A DNA stretch of 64,000 nt from Paradesertivirga superstes (lineage in GTDB: Bacteria > Bacteroidota > Bacteroidia > Sphingobacteriales > Sphingobacteriaceae): assembly GCF_037622515.1 (NCBI RefSeq), contig NZ_JBBJCN010000002.1, positions 1 through 64,000 on the forward strand, in the 5' to 3' direction. Made by a program: the position numbers and the translations under genes. Positions within the stretch are counted from its first letter, which is position 1. The number at the start of each line of letters is the position of its first letter. Of the stretch, positions 54,854 through 63,383 are shown piece after piece. Under the pieces are notes generated by a model. It did no database searches and was not told where the DNA came from. It worked only from the letters and a program-made list of their open reading frames with translations.

Positions 54854-54952
54854 TTAAATGGCTGATTGTGCCAAATACATTTCAGGAAAATTCACATTAG
54901 AGTTATTAAAATTGAATGGGAAGGGGAGAGACAATGTCTTTTTTTTGTTCAT
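54854..54952 (-). CDS. Possible 32-residue leader ORF between riboswitch and metX
   Basis: An open frame begins ATG AAC followed by four A-rich Lys codons and runs 32 codons to TAA. It lies 10 bases after the 3' strand of riboswitch helix P1 and ends 68 bases before metX. No Met-rich stretch or family match was seen. It may be chance in an AT-rich leader, or a small translated element of the expression platform. Confidence 0.2.
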   Translation of the reverse strand: MNKKKTLSLPFPFNFNNSNVNFPEMYLAQSAI

Positions 54953-54962
54953 GGTTTTACAT

Positions 54963-55078
54963 AATTTATATCTTTCCCGTTGTTTCCGGGAACAGGATTT
55001 GGCACCTTTTCCGACACTATGCCGGTTAGGTTGTCAGCGGGTCGTGGAGCCTGTTCTCTCACCGCTTCTTTATAAATC
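54963..55078 (-). ncRNA. SAM-I riboswitch (S-box leader) upstream of metX
   Basis: Read on the minus strand. P1 pairs GATTTATA (55078-55071) with TATAAATT (54970-54963). Next come AAGAAGCGGTGAGAGA, then CCGCTGACAACC, then the hallmark AAGGTGCCAAATCCTG, and a P4 hairpin (TTCCCG, loop, CGGGAA). These match the conserved SAM-I core, which binds S-adenosylmethionine and lowers expression of methionine genes. It lies about 180 bases before the metX ATG. No intrinsic terminator was found between, so control may act on translation. Confidence 0.9.
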
Positions 55079-55167
55079 AAAACCTTTTGAAGGGTATTGA
55101 CAGAAAGTATTTAATTAAATTGCCCAAAGATACACTCAAAAGCACTATTTGCCAAAATTATTCTGGA

Positions 55168-56283
55168 TTATTTTAGAGCCTGGTCGAGGTCGGCTATTAA
55201 ATCGTCGATGAATTCTAAGCCAACAGAAATTCGAAGAAGATTTCCAGGGGTTTTGGTATCGGGGCCTTCCATAGAAGCCCTGTGCTCAATCAAACTTTCA
55301 ACACCGCCTAAACTCGTGGCTCTGGTAAATAATTTAAGTTTATTTGAAACTCTTCGCGCATCATCAGAACTGTTTTTAACGGTAAAGGATAACATTCCCC
55401 CAAAATCTTTCATCTGAGATTTCGCAATATCGTATGAAGGATGATCGGCTAAACCCGGATAAAATACCTTTTCAATATTAACATGTGATTGAAGGTAGCT
55501 TGCAATTTGTCTTGCATTTTCTGCATGCCCTCTCATCCGGTAAGGTAAAGTTTTTATTCCCCTCACGGTCATATAACAATCAAATGGGGAAGGTACAGAG
55601 CCTGATAATGCTTGAATGTTTCGAATTTTGTCCCATAAATCATTGCTGTTTTTTGTTATGAGCGCCCCGCCAAGAACATCACTGTGACCTCCTAAATATT
55701 TTGTTGTGGAATGCATGACAATATCTGCACCCAATTCTAAAGGCCGTTGAAAAACGGGAGTTGCAAAGGTGTTGTCACAACAAACTATAAGGTCATTTTC
55801 ATGAGCCAGTTTAACCAACGCTTTAATATCCGAAATTTTCAACAAGGGATTGGAAGGAGTTTCAATCCAAATTAATTTTGTGCCGGGCTTTATTGCTGAC
55901 TCAACAGCTGATAAATCTGAATAATCCAGATAATCGACAGATAATATACCCTCAAAAACAGTATTAATAAGGTTGCGTAATCCATGATACATATCATCAG
56001 GCGCAATAATATGGCTGCCCGGTTTAAGGGCCTGTAATAGAGCAGATCCAGCAGAATTGCCTGAGGAAAACGCGCAGGCATCAACTCCTCCCTCTAATTT
56101 GCTTAATACATTTTCTAAGGATTTCCTGTTCGGATTATCTGCTCTCGTATAGATATAACCACTTTGAAATCCACCATCTTCACCACGTTCAAAAGTAGTG
56201 GAAAGAGTTATAGGCTGTATTACTGCTCCCGAAGCCGGATCGGTATAATTTCCGGCGTGTATTGCTATAGTTTCGAGTTTCAT
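55168..56283 (-). CDS. Trans-sulfuration PLP enzyme (cystathionine gamma-synthase/lyase family)
   Basis: A 371-residue Cys/Met-metabolism PLP enzyme. The ATG at 56283 (MKLETIAIHAG) is the normal start, and a TTG 21 bases upstream is rejected. The PLP Lys lies in MHSTTKYLGGHSDVLGGALI. Other motifs: YTRADNPNRKSLENVLSKLE, FSSGNSAGSALLQAL, IWIETPSNPLLKI and SLGGVESLIEHRASM. Together with metX it would feed acetylhomoserine into cystathionine or homocysteine. Which reaction dominates cannot be told from sequence. It lies upstream of the metX riboswitch on the same strand. Confidence 0.9.
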   Translation of the reverse strand: MKLETIAIHAGNYTDPASGAVIQPITLSTTFERGEDGGFQSGYIYTRADNPNRKSLENVLSKLEGGVDACAFSSGNSAGSALLQALKPGSHIIAPDDMYHGLRNLINTVFEGILSVDYLDYSDLSAVESAIKPGTKLIWIETPSNPLLKISDIKALVKLAHENDLIVCCDNTFATPVFQRPLELGADIVMHSTTKYLGGHSDVLGGALITKNSNDLWDKIRNIQALSGSVPSPFDCYMTVRGIKTLPYRMRGHAENARQIASYLQSHVNIEKVFYPGLADHPSYDIAKSQMKDFGGMLSFTVKNSSDDARRVSNKLKLFTRATSLGGVESLIEHRASMEGPDTKTPGNLLRISVGLEFIDDLIADLDQALK

Positions 56284-56408
56284 ATTATTCCGATGGTCAA
56301 ACAAAGATTAGATTTTCTCTTATAAGTTTAGGAATTAAAAATAGTGTTTAAAGTATTGTTACAACAATATGATAGTACATTTTGCCGCTTTATCGTATTT
56401 TTGAACTA

Positions 56409-57602
56409 ATGGACGCTGAACTACAACTCCACACACTATTATCTGATAAAAATCTTGATCCTGAATTAAAAGCTATTGCTGAAAAAGTATCTGGATCTGA
56501 GCGGATTAGTTTCGACGAAGGAGTAACTCTATATAAAAAAGGCGAATTAGCCTACCTTGGAATTTTGGCAAATTATATCCGTGAAAAGAAACATGGACAT
56601 AAAACGTTTTTTAACCGCAACTTTCATATTGAGCCTACAAATCTTTGTGTGTACGATTGCAAATTTTGTTCTTATTCCCGATTATTAAAACAAAAAGAAG
56701 AAGGCTGGGAGTTTACCATGGATGAAATGTTCGACATGGTAAAAAAATATGATGATCAGCCTGTTACCGAAGTCCATATAGTAGGTGGGGTTTTACCTCA
56801 ATACGATGTTGCGTTTTACTCTGAATTATTCAGCAAAATTCGTGCGCACCGGCCAGACCTTCATATAAAAGCATTAACTCCTGTTGAATTTCACTACATT
56901 TTCAAAAAGGCTAAAATTGATTATGCCACAGGTATGAAACTTATGAAGGATGCAGGACTAGATTCTATTCCTGGTGGTGGAGCAGAAATTTTTCATCCTG
57001 AAATCCGTGAACAAATCGCTAAAGATAAATGTAACGCAGAGCAATGGCTTCAGATCCATGAAGAATGGCATAAACTCGGACAGCGATCGAACGCAACCAT
57101 TCTTTATGGGCACATAGAAGATTTCTGGCACCGTGTGGATCATATGGAACGCCTTCGTCAATTGCAGGATAAAACCCATGGTTTCCAGGCTTTTATCCCT
57201 TTAAAGTTTCGAAATCAGGATAATCAGATGTCGCACATTCCGGAAGTGTCTGTAATTGAGGATTTAAGAAACTATGCTATCTCCAGAATTTACCTTGATA
57301 ATTTTGATCATATAAAAGCATATTGGGCCATGATTAGCAGAGAAACAGCACAGCTTTCATTGAATTTTGGGGTAGATGATATCGATGGGACTCTTGATGA
57401 CACTACAAAAATTTACTCGATGGCTGGTGCAGAAGAGCAAAATCCTGCTATGAGTACTAAAGAACTTGTAGATCTTATAAAAAATGTAGGACGGCATCCT
57501 ATAGAAAGGGATACTCTTTATAATATTATTACCGATTATAAGGACTTCCGATTTGAAGAGGAATCAAAACCTCAGTTTTATAAATTACCTGTAATAAATT
57601 AA
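56409..57602 (+). CDS. mqnE: Aminodeoxyfutalosine synthase (radical SAM)
   Basis: A 397-residue radical SAM enzyme of the futalosine route to menaquinone. The cluster motif CVYDCKFC (Cys80, Cys84, Cys87) follows FFNRNFHIEPTNLC. Other family motifs are VTEVHIVGGVLPQYDVAFYS and DSIPGGGAEIFHPEIREQI. It joins the chorismate-derived 3-(1-carboxyvinyloxy)benzoate with SAM. The ATG at 56409 is preferred to an upstream TTG at 56382. A TATTTTTG box sits just 5 bases before the ATG. It begins a tight mqnE-phosphatase-mqnA run. Confidence 0.93.
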   Translation: MDAELQLHTLLSDKNLDPELKAIAEKVSGSERISFDEGVTLYKKGELAYLGILANYIREKKHGHKTFFNRNFHIEPTNLCVYDCKFCSYSRLLKQKEEGWEFTMDEMFDMVKKYDDQPVTEVHIVGGVLPQYDVAFYSELFSKIRAHRPDLHIKALTPVEFHYIFKKAKIDYATGMKLMKDAGLDSIPGGGAEIFHPEIREQIAKDKCNAEQWLQIHEEWHKLGQRSNATILYGHIEDFWHRVDHMERLRQLQDKTHGFQAFIPLKFRNQDNQMSHIPEVSVIEDLRNYAISRIYLDNFDHIKAYWAMISRETAQLSLNFGVDDIDGTLDDTTKIYSMAGAEEQNPAMSTKELVDLIKNVGRHPIERDTLYNIITDYKDFRFEEESKPQFYKLPVIN

Positions 57603-57606
57603 AGAT

Positions 57607-58236
57607 TTGGAGAAGACTATTTATTTGATTCGCCACGGTGAAACTGATTTGAATAAGAGGGGAGTGGTTCAGGGAAGAGGTATGGATACCGATTTAAATG
57701 ATTTCGGCAGAAAACAAGCCGAAGCATTTTACACTATGTATAAGGACGTTCCTTTTGATAAAATTTATACATCAACTTTAAAGCGTACCCATCAAACGGT
57801 TAAAAGATTTATCAACAAAGGTATTTCTTGGACTCAGTACTCCGGATTGGATGAACTTGCATGGGGTATTTATGAAGGAGTGGAAAGCACTGAGGATATG
57901 CGGAACGCTTTTGCTAAAATAATGGAAGGATGGACAAAAGGAGAATTGCATCTCAAATTTCAGAATGGTGAAAGTCCTTTAGAAGTTAAAGAAAGACAAT
58001 TAGAGGTTTTAGAGAAATTAATTGCCGAAAACGACGCTAAAAATATTCTGATCTGTATGCACGGAAGGGCTATGAGGCTTTTTTTATGTCTTCTAACCAA
58101 CCGTCCTATATCAGATATGGAAGTATTCCCTCATCAAAATACTACTCTTTACAAATTGCATTTCGATGGTAATAAATTTGAAATTATAGACTTTCATAAT
58201 ACAGATCATTTAAAGAATTTTTGTGAGCAAGATTAG
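57607..58236 (+). CDS. Histidine phosphatase family protein in the mqn operon
   Basis: A 209-residue phosphoglycerate-mutase-like phosphatase. The RHG catalytic motif (YLIRHGETDLNKRGVVQGRG) begins at residue ~9, with the second His in ILICMHGRAMRLFLC and a Glu in the loop ELAWGIYEGV. The frame has no ATG near its start and opens with TTG at 57607, four bases after mqnE. It overlaps mqnA by 14 bases. The substrate is unknown. Placement between two menaquinone genes may point to that pathway or be only operon convenience. Confidence 0.88.
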   Translation: MEKTIYLIRHGETDLNKRGVVQGRGMDTDLNDFGRKQAEAFYTMYKDVPFDKIYTSTLKRTHQTVKRFINKGISWTQYSGLDELAWGIYEGVESTEDMRNAFAKIMEGWTKGELHLKFQNGESPLEVKERQLEVLEKLIAENDAKNILICMHGRAMRLFLCLLTNRPISDMEVFPHQNTTLYKLHFDGNKFEIIDFHNTDHLKNFCEQD

Positions 58237-58981
58237 AGTTTCGGCAGTATCCTATACTAATACTAAACCTTTTGTTTATGGCCTTCAGCAATCGGGGATT
58301 CTTGATAAAATAGACTTAAGCTTAGATATTCCTTCAGATTGCGCTAAAAAACTTATTGACAATCAGGTTGATATAGGTTTAATACCAGTGGCTGCTTTAT
58401 TAAATGTGCCAGGGTATGAAATTATTTCTGATTATTGTATTGGCGCAGATGGTGCCGTAAATTCAGTGTTTATTTTCAGTGATAAACCCATCAATGAAAT
58501 TAAAACCATCAGACTGGATCTTCAATCCAGAACATCCAATGCTTTGGCAAAGGTATTGTTAAAAAATTATTGGAAACTCAGTCCTGAATATATCACATCA
58601 AATTCCGCAGATGCTTTTGTTGAAATCGGTGACAGGACATTTGGTAAAAAAGACAAATATTCTTTTGTATATGATTTAGCCGAAGAATGGAAGAATTTCA
58701 CCGGCTTGCAATTTGCATTTGCTGTTTGGGCATCTAATAAACCTATATCTCCGGCTTTCATTACCGAGTTCAATGCTGCTTTACGATTAGGTATAGAGAA
58801 CATATCATGTGTCATTTCCGAATTACCTGAGAGAAAGGATTTTAATCTCGATGATTATTTGAGAAACAAACTCGATTATTCACTAACCGATTCTAAGATG
58901 AAGGCTCTTGAGCTGTTTTTAAATTATTTAAAACCGGCAAATAAAGCAATCCCTGAATATGGTCAGCGTTTTGAATTCTAG
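58223..58981 (+). CDS. mqnA: Chorismate dehydratase
   Basis: A 252-residue MqnA/MqnD-fold protein that removes water from chorismate, the first futalosine-pathway step. Motifs: RVSAVSYTNTKPFVYGL, VDIGLIPVAALLNVPGYEII, CIGADGAVNSVFIFS and LDLQSRTSNALAKVLL. The start is GTG at 58223, inside the last codons of the phosphatase gene (14-base overlap), pointing to coupled translation. Other mqn genes are not in the window. Confidence 0.92.
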   Translation: MSKIRVSAVSYTNTKPFVYGLQQSGILDKIDLSLDIPSDCAKKLIDNQVDIGLIPVAALLNVPGYEIISDYCIGADGAVNSVFIFSDKPINEIKTIRLDLQSRTSNALAKVLLKNYWKLSPEYITSNSADAFVEIGDRTFGKKDKYSFVYDLAEEWKNFTGLQFAFAVWASNKPISPAFITEFNAALRLGIENISCVISELPERKDFNLDDYLRNKLDYSLTDSKMKALELFLNYLKPANKAIPEYGQRFEF

Positions 58982-58990
58982 ACGGGCTAT

Positions 58991-59371
58991 ATGAAACTTG
59001 ATTATATCGATAATGTTAATGAGTATGGAGATGATATTGTAAGGCTCTATGAGTTTGACAGATCTCAGGCCGAAAAATTCAGGCTTGCCGTTCAGGAAAC
59101 AATTATTGAGAAGAATAAAAATCTTGATCTATCATCACTTGATTTCATTCACAACAGAAATTGCAAGTTAACTCTTCGGATTTCGATTGAAGATGCCGGG
59201 ATTATAACCTCAGACAAAAAAACTTTCTTTTGCGATTTAACATTACAAGGTTATGAAATTATGATTTCTCTCTTGAATCCTTTTTGCAACAGAGAAACCA
59301 TTGGCTATCAATTCTTATATGATGTAGACTCATCTACAGACTTTTTATTCTCACCGGGCGGAACCTGGTAA
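58991..59371 (+). CDS. Conserved-looking small protein of unknown function
   Basis: A 126-residue cytoplasmic protein, 9 bases after mqnA. No family was recognised. It has an acidic N-terminal part (MKLDYIDNVNEYGDDIVRLY), a mixed alpha/beta pattern, and a C-terminal beta-rich part with two Cys residues, ending FLFSPGGTW. Probably a soluble domain. Position suggests co-transcription with mqnA, but this does not define a function. Confidence 0.65.
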   Translation: MKLDYIDNVNEYGDDIVRLYEFDRSQAEKFRLAVQETIIEKNKNLDLSSLDFIHNRNCKLTLRISIEDAGIITSDKKTFFCDLTLQGYEIMISLLNPFCNRETIGYQFLYDVDSSTDFLFSPGGTW

Positions 59372-59566
59372 TAATCACGGTACAGAAATGCACAAGCCTT
59401 TTGTCTCATAATTAATATTATGTTAAATAGGATTTCTTATACATCAATCCATTCCCTTCTTTCCTTAATAAAGATCACAAATAATAAGGTTTGAACGAGC
59501 CATTATTTACTGTGCGAAAGCTCTAAATATGGAGCCAATCATAGTCAAAATTTTTGAAAATAGTAA

Positions 59567-59623
59567 AAGTGCTTAGACCTCTAATATTTTAGTGGTGCTT
59601 TCGGTAAATTGCACTAAGCACTT
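59567..59623. repeat. Long-range inverted repeat in a gene-free gap
   Basis: AAGTGCTTAG (59567-59576) and CTAAGCACTT (59614-59623) are perfect inverted copies 37 bases apart, in the 338-base gap 59372-59709. A second pairing (TAGTG near 59590 with CACTA at 59612-59616) would compete with the first. Nothing else was recognised in the gap, which probably contains the promoter of the DUF2383 and ku genes. Confidence 0.45.
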
Positions 59624-59709
59624 GTAATTGGGATTTATCGGCTGTACTGCATTATCTGTTCAAACTATTTCATTTTCTGCACGTTTACCTATTATTCTAT
59701 TAAACGATT

Positions 59710-60183
59710 ATGGAAAGTTCATATCACGAAAATTATATTAAACAGTTGCAACGGTTATTACATACTGTGGCTAAAAGTGAAAAGAAATTAATTGATGCTT
59801 CAGATCATATTGTTTCCGAGGAATATAAAAACCTCATAGATAAATATGCTGAAGAACGTATTATCATTATATCTGAACTTCAGGAAGCTATTGCGCAATT
59901 AGGTGGCACTCACACAAATGTTGAGTCCGAAATTGGTATACATCATCCCATCACAGGTCTGGGCACTATGCCAAACAGCAAAAAAGAACAGTCTATCTTA
60001 GAACAAGTAAGAAACTCTGAACGCGACGCTCTTGAAACCTATGACGATGTATTACAAGGAAGTATTCTGGAAGAATTTAACCTGAAAACTCTGCTTATGG
60101 GACACCGCTTAGCAATAAACGAGGCTTTTACAGAACTTGATAAACGTTATTTCGCGCTTTTTAAATTAAGCGAACCGTATTAA
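59710..60183 (+). CDS. DUF2383 / PA2169-type four-helix-bundle protein
   Basis: A 157-residue, almost wholly helical protein resembling the ferritin-like DUF2383 group. Acidic and His residues spaced along the helices (EEYKNLIDKYAEERIIIISE; QVRNSERDALETYDDVLQGS) could bind metal, but a complete di-iron site is not obvious. Often stress-associated in other bacteria. It precedes ku by 6 bases and is probably in the same transcript. Confidence 0.78.
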   Translation: MESSYHENYIKQLQRLLHTVAKSEKKLIDASDHIVSEEYKNLIDKYAEERIIIISELQEAIAQLGGTHTNVESEIGIHHPITGLGTMPNSKKEQSILEQVRNSERDALETYDDVLQGSILEEFNLKTLLMGHRLAINEAFTELDKRYFALFKLSEPY

Positions 60184-60189
60184 GTTGTT

Positions 60190-60960
60190 ATGCGCTCTAT
60201 TTGGAAAGGCTCAATTGGTTTTGGACTGGTAAATATTCCGGTTAAACTCTATTCTGCTGTGCAGAGTAGTTCTTTGGGACTGGATATGCTGGATAGCAGA
60301 GATCATTCGAGAATACGATACCAGCGGATTAACGAAAAAACTCGCAAAGAAGTTCCGTATGATAAGATTGTAAAGGGCTTCCCTATCAATGAAACCTACG
60401 TTATTCTGGAAGATAAAGATTATGAAGATGCTAGTCCGGAAAAGAGCAAAATGATTGAAATTGAGAGCTTTGTAAACATTGAGGAGGTAAATCCCATGTA
60501 TTACGAGACTTCATATTATTCAGAACCCGAAACTCAGGGAAGAAAAGCCTATGCCCTGCTCCTGCAGTCGTTAAAAAAATCTAAGAAAGCGGGCCTTGCA
60601 CGTTTCGTATTAAGAAACACGGAAAATCTTTGCATTATTCATCCTGTTGATAAGGTGATAGTCATTACAAAAATCCGTTTTGCAGAAGAAATACGATCTG
60701 CTGAGGAGATATTAACACCTGATAATATTGATATAAATAAAAAAGAGCTGGATATGGGATTGGCCCTTGTTAATCAATATTCAAGCAAATTTGAAATTGA
60801 TAAGTTTAAGGACGAATACCACCACGAACTGCTCAAAATTATTGAAGCCAAATCCAAAGGCAAACGTCCTACAATTAAAAAACTAAAACCACAAAAAGCA
60901 TCAGACGATAACCTGTTCGATCAATTGATGCAAAGTCTGAATGCTAAGAAAGGAGCTTAA
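60190..60960 (+). CDS. ku: Ku DNA end-binding protein (NHEJ)
   Basis: A 256-residue bacterial Ku. It starts with the family signature MRSIWKGSIGFGLVNIPVKL, followed by the beta-barrel core (LEDKDYEDASPEKSKMIEI, ESFVNIEEVNPMYYETSYY) and a short basic C-terminal tail (KSKGKRPTIKKLKPQKA). Ku dimers encircle broken DNA ends and recruit a ligase. The usual partner LigD is not in this window. The ATG lies 6 bases after the DUF2383 stop. Confidence 0.95.
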   Translation: MRSIWKGSIGFGLVNIPVKLYSAVQSSSLGLDMLDSRDHSRIRYQRINEKTRKEVPYDKIVKGFPINETYVILEDKDYEDASPEKSKMIEIESFVNIEEVNPMYYETSYYSEPETQGRKAYALLLQSLKKSKKAGLARFVLRNTENLCIIHPVDKVIVITKIRFAEEIRSAEEILTPDNIDINKKELDMGLALVNQYSSKFEIDKFKDEYHHELLKIIEAKSKGKRPTIKKLKPQKASDDNLFDQLMQSLNAKKGA

Positions 60961-61021
60961 GCATGCACCTTAGTGAATACAGAAAAAGAGAATTTAAAAC
61001 TTGCGCTAACAAGTATGAAAT

Positions 61022-61052
61022 AAAAAAACCGGAGTTTTGCTCCGGTTTTTTT
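61022..61052. terminator. Bidirectional intrinsic terminator between ku and TPR gene
   Basis: A 13-bp perfect stem: seven A then CCGGAG (61022-61034), a 5-base loop, and CTCCGG then seven T (61040-61052). The A-run and T-run serve both strands, so it can end ku on the plus strand and the convergent TPR gene on the minus strand. Confidence 0.9.
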
Positions 61053-61069
61053 ATTTCTGGTAGGTTAAA

Positions 61070-62257
61070 TTACAGAGCGCTAAGTTTCGCATCAATTTCT
61101 GTTACTTTAGCTTTGTTGGATTTCGCATTATAATAAGCACGTAAATTTGTCCAGGCCATTTTTGATTTAGGATCTATCTCTGTAGCTTTTAATAAAAATG
61201 GTAAAGCTCTGTCGAATTCGGCCGTCGCTTTTTTCTTAACCGCATTGTATTCTGCTAATTGAGCTGCATTCAGAGCTTTATTAGCATATTTTTTATTAGC
61301 AGCATTGTAGGTATCAATTCCGCTATTCATAATCAAGCTTCCTAAATTGATATAAGCGTTCATGAATTTAGGATCAATTGCGATAGCCTTTTTATATGCT
61401 TCTTCAGATTTAGTTACATCGTTTAAAGAAGCATAAGCAATACCTAAAAAGAAAGGAAAATTGGGATTTGTAGGATTACTTTGAACCTGAGATTCTATTT
61501 TGCTTATTACCTCTTTATATCTTCCTGAATTTATACTAAGTTCTATTTCTCTGGAAATTAACTGGTTGCTTTTGGGAAACTTTGCAAATCCTTCAGTAAG
61601 AACTTTTATAGCGGCAGCAGTATCTTTATCAGCTGCATATGCTTCAGCTAAATTGGTATAAACATCTGGCAGAAAAGAAAAATTCGTGCTTAATAAATCC
61701 GTATAATTCTTAATTGCTGCTTTATAATTTTTTGTATTCTGCGCAGATACGCCGGCGTAATAGTTAATAATTGTATCTCCGGGCAAAAACTCTAAACCTT
61801 TATTAAATTCGGTATAGGCCGCAGCGTAATCTTTGGTGTCAAAATGTTTTTTACCTTTTAACAACTGATTTTGATATAGTGTGTACCTAGCTTTTTTAAC
61901 ATTTTCCTTATTATCAGCTTCTGGGTCTAATTCTTTAACTTTCGCTAATGCTGCCGTAGCTTCAGCGGCATAATTTACTGAGGCAGATGTATTGTCTGTA
62001 TAAGCCAACTCAGAATATAATAAAGCTCTCATTCCCCACAATTCAGGATCAGCTTTGGTTTTTTCGTGAACAGTAGCTTTATCTATTGATTCTTTAGCCA
62101 ATTTCTTAAAACTTTCAGCTAGTTTAGGGGTGCTTCTGGAAATTTGAATGTATTTCGCCAGGCTCTCTTTCGCCGAGGCTACCTCTGATTTCTGTGCAAA
62201 TACAGAAACAGAATAAGCTGTAATTAGTAATCCAAAAATTAAAGACTTAAAATTCAT
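61070..62257 (-). CDS. Exported TPR-repeat protein, copy 2
   Basis: A 395-residue protein with signal peptide (LIFGLLITAYSVSVFA-Q) and several tetratricopeptide repeats from about 30 to 385, for example KHFDTKDYAAAYTEFNKGLE, FPFFLGIAYASLNDVTKSEE and KFMNAYINLGSLIMNSG. TPR arrays bind other proteins. The protein is probably periplasmic. It follows a related TPR gene by 7 bases in a gyrA-TPR-TPR run. Confidence 0.85.
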   Translation of the reverse strand: MNFKSLIFGLLITAYSVSVFAQKSEVASAKESLAKYIQISRSTPKLAESFKKLAKESIDKATVHEKTKADPELWGMRALLYSELAYTDNTSASVNYAAEATAALAKVKELDPEADNKENVKKARYTLYQNQLLKGKKHFDTKDYAAAYTEFNKGLEFLPGDTIINYYAGVSAQNTKNYKAAIKNYTDLLSTNFSFLPDVYTNLAEAYAADKDTAAAIKVLTEGFAKFPKSNQLISREIELSINSGRYKEVISKIESQVQSNPTNPNFPFFLGIAYASLNDVTKSEEAYKKAIAIDPKFMNAYINLGSLIMNSGIDTYNAANKKYANKALNAAQLAEYNAVKKKATAEFDRALPFLLKATEIDPKSKMAWTNLRAYYNAKSNKAKVTEIDAKLSAL

Positions 62258-62264
62258 TGTTGTT

Positions 62265-63374
62265 TTAGTTTAATATGATTTGACTCAATTTATGTTTAAC
62301 ACGTTGCAATTCAACCTTATTACCGGTTAGGTTATAAAGGACACTTAATAATTTTAAAACGTTTACAGCATTGGGCTTTATTTCTCCGGCCTGAACAAGA
62401 AGCCTGGCAGAGTCGTTTAATAAATCCTTTTTCTTATCAGCTGATTTTAAATATGAATTTAGGTAAAGTAATCCTAACGCATAATTTCCTTCGTAATTAT
62501 TCTGCTCCAAAGAAATAATTTTTTTATAATATTCCTCTGCCTTTTTTTCGTTACCAATCATCTCAAAAGAAAAGCCACCTAAATAAAGTAAATTTAGATT
62601 ATCAGGCGCATATTCCAATGTATGCTCTATAAGCTTGGATACCATTTCATACTCGCCGCTGTCCGCGTAAGTATTTACCTCTTTGAAAAGTAAATCCCTG
62701 TTTCCCGGAAAAATCTTTCGACCTTCCTGTATAACAGCAAGAGCTTTGCTACTGTTTCGTGATTGTTCGTAAAGATTGGAAAGCGAAAGATAATATTCTG
62801 GCAGGGATCGCTTTTTATCTGAGATTAAATAGGTGTAATATTGAATTGCTTTATCAGAATATCCGAGCTTTTCGGAAATAACAGCCAGGTTGTGCCTTGC
62901 TATATATTTGGTATTGCTTAAAGAATCTACCCACAGAAAGGAAGCATATGCTTCCTGGTAATTATAAGCATTAGCGGCTTTCTGAGCCTTATAAAGCCAG
63001 GAATATGACAATTGCTTACGAATAAACTGTATCTCAGCTTCATGAGAGTAGTTTAGTTTAGGATTCTTTAATTTATCTAAGGAAAATAAAGCTTCATTTA
63101 TTGGGTCTTTGGTATAAGAAATTTTTCTGCTTGAATCCGCATATGCCAATGAAGAATAAATTAGCCCGCGTACAAGATTAACCCTGTAATTAATTGAATC
63201 TTTTTTGGTTTTATAGGCATCGTCAATATTCTTTTTTGCTTTCACTAATACGCTTATATCAGGCTTCTGTGTATAGCTGGCAAAATTATTCATTGCTTCT
63301 TTAGTAAGAGTTTGTGCACTCAAAAAATTGAGGCACAAACTCAAACTTAATAGTAAGAATATCGATTTATTCAT
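62265..63374 (-). CDS. Exported TPR-repeat protein, copy 1
   Basis: A 369-residue protein with a signal peptide (SIFLLLSLSLCLNFLSA-Q) and TPR-like helices (ISEKLGYSDKAIQYYTYLIS; SFEMIGNEKKAEEYYKKIIS). It shares its layout with the next gene but is quite diverged. It lies 9 bases downstream of gyrA, a common gyrA-TPR neighbourhood in this phylum. Function unknown. Confidence 0.83.
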   Translation of the reverse strand: MNKSIFLLLSLSLCLNFLSAQTLTKEAMNNFASYTQKPDISVLVKAKKNIDDAYKTKKDSINYRVNLVRGLIYSSLAYADSSRKISYTKDPINEALFSLDKLKNPKLNYSHEAEIQFIRKQLSYSWLYKAQKAANAYNYQEAYASFLWVDSLSNTKYIARHNLAVISEKLGYSDKAIQYYTYLISDKKRSLPEYYLSLSNLYEQSRNSSKALAVIQEGRKIFPGNRDLLFKEVNTYADSGEYEMVSKLIEHTLEYAPDNLNLLYLGGFSFEMIGNEKKAEEYYKKIISLEQNNYEGNYALGLLYLNSYLKSADKKKDLLNDSARLLVQAGEIKPNAVNVLKLLSVLYNLTGNKVELQRVKHKLSQIILN

Positions 63375-63383
63375 TAGATGAAT

